A DNA stretch of 64,000 nucleotides from Planctomycetota bacterium (GTDB lineage: Bacteria > Planctomycetota > UBA1135 > UBA2386), in NCBI GenBank assembly GCA_020638655.1, contig JACKIC010000003.1:186001-250000 (forward strand), in the 5' to 3' direction. This document shows, one piece after another, positions 51,856 through 60,110 of the stretch (the first letter of the stretch is position 1; the number at the start of each line of letters is the position of its first letter). The notes under the pieces are model-generated. The model saw only the letters and a program-made list of their open reading frames with translations, did not search any database and was not told where the DNA came from. The position numbers and the translations under genes are program-made.

Positions 51856-53777
51856 ACCTCGTGCTCACCTGGTGCGGCAAGGAGTGGCGCGCGCAGCGCC
51901 CCGTGCTGCTCGGCTACACCCTGCTCGTGTTCGCGTGCCTGTGCCTCGGTCTGTCGCTGGCGCCCAAACGCGCGTGGTTCGGCGAGGGCTTCGGCGTGCA
52001 CGCGCTGTCGTGGTTCGTCACCGCCGGCATCCTCGGCGTGGTCGCGTTCGTCGCGCCGGCGCTCGTGCGCGCCGAGCAGAACGGCAGGGACGATCAGTTC
52101 GCGCGGCGCCTGCCCGGCGCGCTGTGGCCCGCGTTCGGCGGCAAGCTGCTGTTCCTGGTGCTGGCGACGCTGGCGCTGCCGCTGCTCGGGCTGGCCGTCG
52201 GCGAACTGTTCCTGCTGGCGTGGGGTCAGGATTGGCACGGGCTGGTCTGGGAGACCGACGCCGGGATCCGGATCCAGTGGCCGGCCGAGGTCGTCGGCGC
52301 GGCGGGGGCGCTGCTGCTGGTGCCGTGGATCTGGGCCGTTGGCACGTGGCTGCCTTCGGGCCGCATGGCGCTCGGCGGCACCGCGTTGCTCACGCTACTG
52401 GTCGGCGTCTGTGTGACTGCGGTGCTGCGTCAGTATCCGAAGATCGAGGCCGGAATCGCGTGGCAATGGCTGCTGTGGTTCGTGCCGGTGCTTGGCCTGG
52501 CGGTCGCCGCGATCTCGTGGAGCCTGGGCCGCCGTGGCGGTGGCGCGCTGCGGTCGGCGCGTCTGGGGCTCGCGGCCGCGGCGTGTGGCCTGGTGCCGCC
52601 GTCGTTGTGGCTCGCGGACCGGGCCGCGAGCTACCGGCACCCCGACCCCGCGCGGCTCGTCAAGCTCGACGTGCAAGGCCTGAGCCCCGACGCTCGCTAC
52701 GTGCTCGCGCGCGGCGCCGAGAACGCCGAGTGGTACGGCGCCAACTTCCGCATCGACCTGCAGACCGGCGCCGCCGAGGAGGTCTCGAGCTTCGATCGCG
52801 CGTTCACCGGCGAGCTGCTGCGGCCAGACTTCTGGGCATTCAACGGCACCAGCCGGTTCTGGCGCGGCTACGGCGAGCAGGGCCGCGATCAGCTCGTGCT
52901 CGATCTGCGCACGATGACCACGACGCCCGTCGACTACGACCGGCAGGCTCACGCGCCGGCGCTGCCCGCGGACCTGCGGGAGCAGGTGCTCGCCGAACGG
53001 CGTGAGCACACGCCGCTGCGTGCGCCGGATGGGCAGCGCGTCTGGCTCGAGCAGACGACGCTGTGCTACGAGGAGTCCGATGGCTCGGTGACGCGGCAAG
53101 AAGTCCCCGAGCTGGCCGATGCGCTGCTGATGCCGCGCGGCCACGGCATCGCGCTGCTCGGCGCGAAGAACCGCATGTTCGACCTGACGCAGCGGCGGCT
53201 GCTGCCCGAGGTGATGGCGCGCGGCAGCGGCTACCTCGTGCGCGGCGCATTCGTGTGCTCGTCGGATCGCGAGAAGTGGCTGCAGTGGAGTCAGCGCGAT
53301 CCCGGCGGCGAATCGCAGTTGCTCACGCAACTCAACCCGTGCAGCGTGCTCGGTCTGTTCGACGACGACCACCTGCTGGTCGCGAGCCGGCCGTCTGGCC
53401 AGGGCGCCAGCGGCAGGCTGTTCCTGTATCGACCTGCGGATCGCGTCGTGACCGAGCTGACGTTGCCTGGCGATCTGCCTGCCGGGTGCACGCTCGACAA
53501 CGGCGCCCCGGCATACGTGCGCAGCTCGCTGCTGCCGCGCGATCCTGGCGGCGGCGTCTGGGTCGTCGCGCGCCGCGCCACGGATCTCACGTTCCTGCGA
53601 CTCGACGCGGCGACGCGAGAAGTGACCCGCGTGCTTGCCTGCGGCACCGACGAGGCTTCGTGTTTCCAGATGCTGGCCTGGCCCGACGCGAACAGCGCGC
53701 TCGTGCGGCGAGGCGCGCAGATCCTGGAGCTCGATTGGCGGAGCGGCGCAAGCCAGGTGTTGTTCCCGCGGCGGTGA
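51852..53777 (+). CDS. Permease-propeller fusion, copy 3 of 3
   Basis: 641 aa from the ATG at 51852, overlapping the stop of copy 2 (ATGA); AAGGAA at 51841-51846 is a weaker ribosome site. It starts MNLVLTWCGKEWRAQRPVLL, has the same membrane pattern and the GRRGGGALRSARLGLAAAA block, and a C-terminal propeller region (ARYVLARGAENAEWYGANFR, GLFDDDHLLVASRP, GRLFLYRPADRVVTELTLPG). It ends SQVLFPRR. Together with copies 1 and 2 it suggests duplication in place, with one shared ATPase. It is the last gene of the operon; the next gene, at 53838, is a secreted protein 60 nt away. Confidence 0.8.
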   Translation: MNLVLTWCGKEWRAQRPVLLGYTLLVFACLCLGLSLAPKRAWFGEGFGVHALSWFVTAGILGVVAFVAPALVRAEQNGRDDQFARRLPGALWPAFGGKLLFLVLATLALPLLGLAVGELFLLAWGQDWHGLVWETDAGIRIQWPAEVVGAAGALLLVPWIWAVGTWLPSGRMALGGTALLTLLVGVCVTAVLRQYPKIEAGIAWQWLLWFVPVLGLAVAAISWSLGRRGGGALRSARLGLAAAACGLVPPSLWLADRAASYRHPDPARLVKLDVQGLSPDARYVLARGAENAEWYGANFRIDLQTGAAEEVSSFDRAFTGELLRPDFWAFNGTSRFWRGYGEQGRDQLVLDLRTMTTTPVDYDRQAHAPALPADLREQVLAERREHTPLRAPDGQRVWLEQTTLCYEESDGSVTRQEVPELADALLMPRGHGIALLGAKNRMFDLTQRRLLPEVMARGSGYLVRGAFVCSSDREKWLQWSQRDPGGESQLLTQLNPCSVLGLFDDDHLLVASRPSGQGASGRLFLYRPADRVVTELTLPGDLPAGCTLDNGAPAYVRSSLLPRDPGGGVWVVARRATDLTFLRLDAATREVTRVLACGTDEASCFQMLAWPDANSALVRRGAQILELDWRSGASQVLFPRR

Positions 53778-53837
53778 GTGGGGCGGGAAAGCGGCTAGGA
53801 TGTTCCGCCTCGCTGATCCCCTTCGACGCACCACCCG

Positions 53838-54977
53838 ATGATCCAACCCCGTCGTTCGTTCTTCCCCGCGCTCTTTCTCTGCACCGGCGCGCTCGTCGCG
53901 CAGACCCCGACCGTGCGCGTCGCGCTGTGCGGCGCCGCCGGCGCCAGCACCGGCTGCCAGTGGCTCAACGTGCAGACGATCCTGCAGGCGTCGAACGCCT
54001 TCGCGACGGTCGACATCATCGACGTGACCGCCGCTGGCGGCGGCACGCCCACGCTGAACCAGCTGCTCGGCTACGACGCGCTGCTGTGCTGGACCAATAC
54101 GACGCCCGCCGACAACGTCGCCTGGGGCAACGTGCTCGCGGACTACGTCGACGCGGGCGGCGGCGTGGTCGTCGCCGTGTTCGCCAACAGCTCGACGACG
54201 ACGGGCCGCAACATCGACGGCCGCTGGCAGAACGGCTACGAGGTCGTGCTCGACCGCTCCGGCAACGGCAGCGGCAGCGGGGACACGCTCGGCACGGTGC
54301 ACGTGCCGACGCACCCGGCGATGGCAGGTGTGACCGCGTTCCAGGGCGGCACGACGGGCTCTCGGCCCAACGGCACGGCGCTCGAGGTCGGCTCGACGCT
54401 GATCGCCGAGTGGAGCAACGGCAAGGTGCTGGTCGCGCAGGGCTCGCGCCCCAACCGCATCGACCTCGGCTTCTATCCGCCGCCGGCGAGCTGCACCCAG
54501 TCGGGCTGGGTGACCGGCGGCGACCTGCTGATGGTCAACTCGCTGCTCGCCGTGGCCAACACCGCGGTCTACCAGTCCTACGGCACGGGCTGCGCGACGT
54601 CGGCCGGTGTGCCGAGCTTCACCGCGCAGGCCGGCTTCCCCAAGCCGACGGTCGGCGGTGTGCTCATCGCCGATCTCGGCGTGTTGCCGGTGGGTGTCGC
54701 CCTGGTCAGTCTGGGCTTCTCCAACCAGTTCAGCGGTCCGACGCCGCTGCCGTTCGACCTCGCGCCGTTCGGCGCACCGGGCTGCAGCCTGGTCGCCGAT
54801 CCCGCGGTCACGCAGGTCGCGATCGGGGCGCCGACGGCGACCTGGGCGCTGGTGATCCCGAACGACAACAACTTCATCGGCGTCACCTTCTTCCAGCAGG
54901 CCGTGGTGCTCGACCCCGCCGCCAACGCGGGCGGCTTCGCGGTCACGAGCGGCATGACGATCAAGGTCGGCACCTGA
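53838..54977 (+). CDS. Secreted protein with ThuA/amidotransferase-like domain and shared C-terminal domain
   Basis: 379 aa. Signal peptide MIQPRRSFFPALFLCTGALV. The first part (VRVALCGAAGASTGCQWLNV, YDALLCWTNTTPADNVAWGN, LADYVDAGGGVVVAVFANSS, THPAMAGVTAFQGG) resembles a class-I glutamine amidotransferase/ThuA-like fold, but a Cys-His catalytic set is not obvious, so it is probably a binding or non-catalytic version. From about 250 a separate C-terminal domain begins (YGTGCATSAG) and ends IGVTFFQQAVVLD...GFAVTSGMTIKVGT, the same pattern as in the proteins at 2552, 8231 and 43435. Located directly after the ABC operon on the same strand. Confidence 0.72.
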   Translation: MIQPRRSFFPALFLCTGALVAQTPTVRVALCGAAGASTGCQWLNVQTILQASNAFATVDIIDVTAAGGGTPTLNQLLGYDALLCWTNTTPADNVAWGNVLADYVDAGGGVVVAVFANSSTTTGRNIDGRWQNGYEVVLDRSGNGSGSGDTLGTVHVPTHPAMAGVTAFQGGTTGSRPNGTALEVGSTLIAEWSNGKVLVAQGSRPNRIDLGFYPPPASCTQSGWVTGGDLLMVNSLLAVANTAVYQSYGTGCATSAGVPSFTAQAGFPKPTVGGVLIADLGVLPVGVALVSLGFSNQFSGPTPLPFDLAPFGAPGCSLVADPAVTQVAIGAPTATWALVIPNDNNFIGVTFFQQAVVLDPAANAGGFAVTSGMTIKVGT

Positions 54978-55046
54978 GGGGGCGCTGCCGGGCGCAGCGA
55001 CCTGCGGTAGCATGCTGCGCCACCCCTCGCGTTCGCAGCCACCCTC

Positions 55047-56765
55047 ATGAAGCCATCGCTCGCCGCCTTCGTCTCCGCCTGTACCCTCACCGTCGGCGCT
55101 CCGCTCGCCGCCCAGAACTTCACCTACGCCAACTTCGGCAACGTCAGCACGCTGGCGCTGCTCGGCAACGCGGCGCAGAACGGCACGGCGCTGCGGCTCA
55201 CGGCCAACAGCAGCAACCAGACCGGCTGGGCCTGGCACCGCACGGCGATGCCGGTGCTGGCCGGCTTCGATACGACGTTCACGTTCCGGATCACGCCGCC
55301 GCCCGTCGGCGTCAAGGCCGAGGGCATGGCGTTCGTGCTGCACGACGACCCCGCGGGCATCGCGACGACGGGCGGCACGGTCTGGGGCATCGGCTACGGT
55401 AACGGCGCCAACAGCGCGGTCGGCATCCGCAACTCGATCGCGCTCGAGCTCGACACCTACCAGGACCTCAACCTCGGCGACACCAGCGCCAACGAGCTGA
55501 CGATCCACACGCGCGGCAGCAGCGGCAACAGCGAGAGCGAGAGCGCCTCGATCGGCCGCAACACGCCGGCCCAGAACCTCGCCGACGGCCAGCTGCACCA
55601 GCTGCGGCTGCGCTACGTGCCGGGCACGATCGAGGTCTACGTCGACGGCGCGGCGACGCCTGCGATCTCGCGGCCCTACAGCCTCGTGACCGGCGGCACC
55701 TACCTGAACAACCAGGGCGCGCCGGCGCCGAACCTCGTGAACGGCACCGCGTGGCTCGGCTTCTGCGCGGCGACCGGCGCGGGCACGCTGACCGAACAGG
55801 TCGAGATCGTCGACTGGACCTGGAGCTCGTCGCCGCTGCGCGACCCGTGTTACGCCGGCAGTCTCGGCGAGGACCTGCTCAAGGTCCAAGGCAGCAGCGG
55901 CGGGCCGCTGCGCGAGGTCACGCTGGCGACGTACCAGTCGTTCACGATCGGCATGGACGCGCCCGTGAACATGAGCACCCCGGCGCCCTTCGTGCTGCTG
56001 CTGACGCCGCTGCCGCAGCCGGGCGCGCCGGGCACCAACCTGGGCTTCGGCAACGCCTGCATGCCGATGCTGCCGCTGGCGCCGAGTGTGTTCGTGCTCG
56101 CCGACAACTTCGGCTGGCTGCCTGCGTGGCTGCCGTCGTCGCCCGCGCCGTCGGGCATCGCGCTGCCCGTGGGGCTGGTGACGGTGCCGATCGACGTGAC
56201 GCTGCAGGCCGTGATCCTGTCGTCGGCCAGCTCGTTCCAGCTCGGCCTCACCAACGCCATCGACGTGCACTTCGAGCATGCGCCGCCGCCGCAGGTGCAG
56301 AGCATCGCGCCGGCCAGTGCGGCGGTGGGGCAGCCGATCACCATCGGCGGCGTCGGCTTCCTGCCCGGCGCGACGCTGACGGTGGGCGGCAACCCCGTGA
56401 CGCCGAGCTCGGTGACCCCGACCGCTGTGGTGTTCCCGTACCCCGCGGGTTTGCCCTGCGCGTCGCAGTTCACGCTGCGCAACCCCGACGGTCAGACGGC
56501 CAGCGGCCCGCTCAACCCGACGCCGGTGGTGAACTCGACCGCGCTCAACTCCGGGCCGGCGGCCGGCAACGCGCTGTTCTTCGTGATCGGCAGCGGGTTC
56601 GCGCCGGGCACCACGGTGACCATCGGCGGCAACCCGGCGATCGTCTCGTCGACGACCATCTCGGCCCTGTCGCTGCGCACCCCGCCGGGTGCCGTCGGGC
56701 CGGCGACGGTCGTGATCACCACGCCGGGCGGCTGCACGGTGACGACGACCTACACCTACCAGTGA
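55047..56765 (+). CDS. Secreted L-type-lectin-like protein with IPT/TIG repeats
   Basis: 572 aa. Signal peptide MKPSLAAFVSACTLTVGAPL. The first 240 residues resemble an L-type (legume) lectin: TFTFRITPPPVGVKAEGMAF, FVLHDDPAGIATTGGTVWGI, IALELDTYQDLN, LTIHTRGSSGN and LRYVPGTIEVYVDG. About 260-410 is a copy of the shared secreted domain (ending PIDVTLQAVIL...TNAIDVHFE). Two IPT/TIG Ig-like domains close the protein (VQSIAPASAAVGQPITIGGV and FFVIGSGFAPGTTVTIGG). It is a likely carbohydrate-binding surface protein. The stop is followed 8 nt later by hairpin element copy C, consistent with termination there. Confidence 0.78.
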   Translation: MKPSLAAFVSACTLTVGAPLAAQNFTYANFGNVSTLALLGNAAQNGTALRLTANSSNQTGWAWHRTAMPVLAGFDTTFTFRITPPPVGVKAEGMAFVLHDDPAGIATTGGTVWGIGYGNGANSAVGIRNSIALELDTYQDLNLGDTSANELTIHTRGSSGNSESESASIGRNTPAQNLADGQLHQLRLRYVPGTIEVYVDGAATPAISRPYSLVTGGTYLNNQGAPAPNLVNGTAWLGFCAATGAGTLTEQVEIVDWTWSSSPLRDPCYAGSLGEDLLKVQGSSGGPLREVTLATYQSFTIGMDAPVNMSTPAPFVLLLTPLPQPGAPGTNLGFGNACMPMLPLAPSVFVLADNFGWLPAWLPSSPAPSGIALPVGLVTVPIDVTLQAVILSSASSFQLGLTNAIDVHFEHAPPPQVQSIAPASAAVGQPITIGGVGFLPGATLTVGGNPVTPSSVTPTAVVFPYPAGLPCASQFTLRNPDGQTASGPLNPTPVVNSTALNSGPAAGNALFFVIGSGFAPGTTVTIGGNPAIVSSTTISALSLRTPPGAVGPATVVITTPGGCTVTTTYTYQ

Positions 56766-56773
56766 GGGGTGGT

Positions 56774-56858
56774 GTGCGTACCGAACCGGGTACAAACCAC
56801 ACAGGGCCGGCTGCGTAGCGGCCGGCCCTGTGTGGTTTGTACCCGGTACCGTACGCAC
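56774..56858. repeat. Hairpin element, copy C (complete, near-symmetrical)
   Basis: 85 nt. The left arm runs GTGCGTACCGAACCGGGTAC then AAACCACACAGGGCCGGC; the right arm is GCCGGCCCTGTGTGGTTT then GTACCCGGTACCGTACGCAC, i.e. about 38 nt on each side of a TGCGTAGCG centre, with only a few mismatches, one of them a G-T that would pair as G-U in RNA. It starts 8 nt after the lectin-like gene stop. It could serve as a bidirectional terminator or a mobile miniature element. Confidence 0.85.
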
Positions 56859-56944
56859 GCGGCCGGGCGAGGAATCGGCCGTTCGTCGCGGGCGGGCTGC
56901 CGTAACTGCGGGTGACCCCCGCAGACCCCTGTCCGGAACTCGCG

Positions 56945-58009
56945 ATGAAACAACCAGACCCAGCCCGCGCGCGTGAAGAACGGTCGCGCGGGGTGTCCCG
57001 CCGCGGTGCCCTGCGCGCGTTCGGCGCGATCGGTGCCGCCGGGCTCGCCGCGTGCAGCGGCGGCGCCGGCGGCGCTTCGAACTCGACCTCGGGAGGCAGC
57101 TCACAGACGCCCGAGAGCAACGCCGCGCTCGGCTCGCTGACGCTGTCGGCGGGCACGCTGAGCCCGACCTTCGCCTCGGAGGTGACCAGCTACGGCGCGA
57201 ACTTCGCGAACGTCACGAGCGAGATCACGATCGTTGCGACCGCGGACGCGGCCGGTGCGTCGCTCGCCGTGAACGGCGCGCCTGCGGCCTCGGGCGCGGG
57301 CGCGACCGTCGCGCTCGTGGTTGGCGCCAACGTGGTCACGATCGTCGTGACTGCGGCCGACGGCGTCACCACCCGCACCTACACGGTCGTGATCACCCGC
57401 GCGAGCTCGACGTGCACGATCGTGCCCAGCGAGACCCAGGGACCCTATCCGCTGCTGACGGTGCTCGCCGACCCGGCGATCGTGCGCAGCGACATCACCG
57501 CCGGCAAGGCGGGTGTACCGATGACCCTGGTCCTGTCGCTCGTCGATGTCAACAGCGGCTGTGCGCCGATCGCGGGCGCCGCGGTCTACATCTGGCACTG
57601 CGACAAGGACGGCGCCTACAGCGGCTATTCGAGCGGCCAGAACGGTTCCCACGCGGGCGAGACCTTCCTGCGCGGCGTGCAGGTCACCAACCAGGCCGGG
57701 CAGGTGCAGTTCACGACGATCTACCCTGGCTGGTACACAGGCCGCATCACGCACGTGCACTTCCAGGTCTACCTGCAGAACAACACGGGCACGACGGCGC
57801 AGGCCACGTCGCAGATCGCCTTCCCGCAGGGCATCACGCAGGAGGTCTACGCGAGCAGCCTCTACGCGGCGCGCGGTCAGAACACCTCGGTGACGAGCTT
57901 CGCGACGGACAACGTGTTCCAGGACGGCGTCGACTTCCAGCTGGCGACCGTGACCGGCAGCGTGGCCGCCGGATTCACGGCGGCGCTGACGGTCGGCGTC
58001 GCCGTGTGA
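56945..58009 (+). CDS. Exported intradiol-dioxygenase-like protein with cadherin-like N-terminal domain
   Basis: 354 aa from the ATG at 56945. The N-terminus (RGVSRRGALRAFGAIGAAGL then AACSGG) combines a twin-Arg signal with a lipobox (LAAC), so a Tat-exported lipoprotein is possible. Residues 65-155 resemble a cadherin-like beta-sandwich domain (LGSLTLSAGTLSPTFASEVT, TSYGANFANVTSEITIVATA). The dioxygenase part follows: TQGPYPLL (Tyr168), YIWHCDKDGAYSGYS, FLRGVQVTNQAG, and YPGWYTGRITHVHFQV with Tyr264, His270 and His272. These match the two Tyr and two His ferric ligands of catechol-type intradiol enzymes. The in vivo substrate is unknown; exported members occur in Planctomycetota. A second copy is at 63450. 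Confidence 0.82.
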   Translation: MKQPDPARAREERSRGVSRRGALRAFGAIGAAGLAACSGGAGGASNSTSGGSSQTPESNAALGSLTLSAGTLSPTFASEVTSYGANFANVTSEITIVATADAAGASLAVNGAPAASGAGATVALVVGANVVTIVVTAADGVTTRTYTVVITRASSTCTIVPSETQGPYPLLTVLADPAIVRSDITAGKAGVPMTLVLSLVDVNSGCAPIAGAAVYIWHCDKDGAYSGYSSGQNGSHAGETFLRGVQVTNQAGQVQFTTIYPGWYTGRITHVHFQVYLQNNTGTTAQATSQIAFPQGITQEVYASSLYAARGQNTSVTSFATDNVFQDGVDFQLATVTGSVAAGFTAALTVGVAV

Positions 58010-58013
58010 CGCG

Positions 58014-60104
58014 GTGCGACAACTCCTGCTGCTGTTGATCCTCGCCTGCGTCACGGGGATCGGGTGTCTCGTGTTGGCGCCGTTTGCCCATGACCCGATG
58101 CCTGCGCCCGCTGCGCCGGTCGCGAGCGAAGTGCACGAGGCGCCGATGGCCGTGGGCGGCGCCGCCCTGCGTCGGCAGGGCGTCGGGGCATCCGCCGAGC
58201 TGCGCGGCCGTTGCATCACTGCGCGCGGTCCGTGCTGCGGTTGCCTCGTGCGCGTCGCCGCCGATTCGCTGGCGGTCCAGGCGGGCGCCGACGGCGGGTT
58301 CGTGCTGCCCGTGCCGACACCGCCGGAAGGACGTCGGTGCGACCTCGAGATCCTCGCGCGGGGGTTCGCGACGGTCGAACTCGCAGTGGCGGTCACGATC
58401 GGCGACGTCGTCGACCTCGGCGACGTGTGCGTGCCCGACGGCCTCGACCTCAGGCTGCTGGTGGTCGACGACGAAGGGCTGCCGGTGGCTGGCAGGTTCG
58501 AGCTGTGTCGTACGGCTCGCGGTGACGAGGGCGCGGTTCGCGCGCGCACGCGCTTCGTGGTCACGAGTGACGCGAACGGCCGCGCGACGGTGTCGGGTCT
58601 GCTGGACGGCGCCACGTGGTCGTTGCGTTGCCTGGATCCTATCCTCACCGTGATCCAGCCGTGCGGCGCGTGGTCGTTGGTCGGCCGCGGCGGCAACGCC
58701 ACGATCGAGGTGCGCGCGGCGCGCGTCGCCGCCGACGCGATGCTGACCGGGACCGTGCTCGACGACATCGGCGCGCCCGTGGCCGGCGCGACGGTGCATG
58801 CCCTCACGGCTGCGGACGCCATCGTCGCCACCGCCACCTGCGACGAGGACGGCGCGTTCGTGCTCGTGCGTCCCGCGGCGGTCCCCGACGAGGTGCAGCT
58901 GGCGGTGCCCGATGTCACGGGCTTCGAGCGCTACCGCGACGCACGGCTGCTGCGTTGGGGTTCGTTCGGCTGGCGCCTGTGGCTGCGGCGCGCCGCGGCG
59001 CGCGCGTTCGTGGTCGTCGCGGCCGATTCGGGGGCGCCCGTCGAGCGGTTCGTGTTGTGTTGGACGGTGGCGGCTGCCGGTCCGGCCGGTCCGCGGCAGG
59101 GGCGATCGGGACCCGGGCCACACCCGCGAGGACTCGCGCTCGTGGGGGGCGTGCCGGCCGAGCCCGCCAGCGTCGAGGTCCTGGTCGACGAGCGCAGCGA
59201 CTTCGCTGGCAGCGGCGCAATCGCGATGACGGCGGTGCCCGGGGGGCGCGCCCAGACGATCGCGCTGCGTGCCCGCCGCGATCTGCTGGTCACGGTGATC
59301 GATTCCGATGGCGCGCCGATCGCTGGTTCGCGCGTCGCGTTGCGGCGCGGGGACGAACCGTGCGGCGAGGCGGCTACCGACGACGACGGTCGCGCGAGGT
59401 TGCGCGCGGGTGGTGGCGACGAGGAACTGGTGGTGAGCGCGCGCGGGCCGCACGTGCCGATGCAGCGCACCGTGCTGCCCTGGCGCCGCGAGGTCGTGTT
59501 CGTGGTGCCGCGCGGCGCCGGTGTCACCGGCGCAGTCGAGCCGCCTGCGGTGCTCGCGGCCCTGCGCGTCGGGGCGGGTGGCGCGCTCGCGCTCGGCCTG
59601 GGGCCGCGCGTGCGCCTGCGCGCTCTGGCGCCCGTCGCGGTGGCCGATGTCGTCGTCGACGTCGCCGCTGACGGGAGCTTCGCGGTCGCGAACCTGCCCG
59701 CGGGGTTCTGGCAGCTCGAGTTCGAGGCACACACCTTCGCGCCAGGCGGCGCGCTCGTGAAGCACCGTACGGCACCCGTCGCATTGGACCTCCCGGCGGG
59801 TGGGAGCCGCGCCGTGACCGTCGACATCGCGGCGATTGCGCCGGCGGCGATCGCCGCGACCGTGACGCGGGACGGTCGGCCAGAGGCCGGTGTCGAACTG
59901 CAGCTGTTGCGGTTCCCGGACGAGCTGTCCGGAACGAGCGAACACTCGGGCCTCGGGCGCACGGACGCTTCGGGAGTGCTGCTGCTGAGCGGCCTGCCGC
60001 CTGGACGTTACCGCGTGAAGTCCGCCGTCGTCGGCGCGGCGTCGGGGACCTTCCTGCTGCAGGCGGGTGAATGCCGCAGCGCCGTCATCGAACTCGGGCG
60101 ATGA
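58014..60104 (+). CDS. Large secreted protein with carboxypeptidase-regulatory-like domains
   Basis: 696 aa from a GTG at 58014 (RQLLLLLILACVTGIGCLVL after the start, a possible lipoprotein or anchor). Several Ig-like regulatory units are visible: LVVDDEGLPVAGRFELCRTA, LTGTVLDDIGAPVAGATVHA, VTVIDSDGAPIAGSRVALRR and ATVTRDGRPEAGVELQLLRF. Layout resembles the protein at 23045. It is predicted to be an envelope or periplasmic structural/binding protein; no catalytic domain is present. It starts 4 nt after the dioxygenase stop, so the two are probably co-transcribed. Convergent with the kinase gene (6 nt). Confidence 0.72.
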   Translation: MRQLLLLLILACVTGIGCLVLAPFAHDPMPAPAAPVASEVHEAPMAVGGAALRRQGVGASAELRGRCITARGPCCGCLVRVAADSLAVQAGADGGFVLPVPTPPEGRRCDLEILARGFATVELAVAVTIGDVVDLGDVCVPDGLDLRLLVVDDEGLPVAGRFELCRTARGDEGAVRARTRFVVTSDANGRATVSGLLDGATWSLRCLDPILTVIQPCGAWSLVGRGGNATIEVRAARVAADAMLTGTVLDDIGAPVAGATVHALTAADAIVATATCDEDGAFVLVRPAAVPDEVQLAVPDVTGFERYRDARLLRWGSFGWRLWLRRAAARAFVVVAADSGAPVERFVLCWTVAAAGPAGPRQGRSGPGPHPRGLALVGGVPAEPASVEVLVDERSDFAGSGAIAMTAVPGGRAQTIALRARRDLLVTVIDSDGAPIAGSRVALRRGDEPCGEAATDDDGRARLRAGGGDEELVVSARGPHVPMQRTVLPWRREVVFVVPRGAGVTGAVEPPAVLAALRVGAGGALALGLGPRVRLRALAPVAVADVVVDVAADGSFAVANLPAGFWQLEFEAHTFAPGGALVKHRTAPVALDLPAGGSRAVTVDIAAIAPAAIAATVTRDGRPEAGVELQLLRFPDELSGTSEHSGLGRTDASGVLLLSGLPPGRYRVKSAVVGAASGTFLLQAGECRSAVIELGR

Positions 60105-60110
60105 GCGCAC

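Noticed and set aside
52395..57104. 1569-residue open frame on the minus strand
   Set aside because: Arg/Asp/Val-rich shadow of GC-rich plus-strand genes (permease copy 3, the 53838 and 55047 proteins); no domain or start signal.
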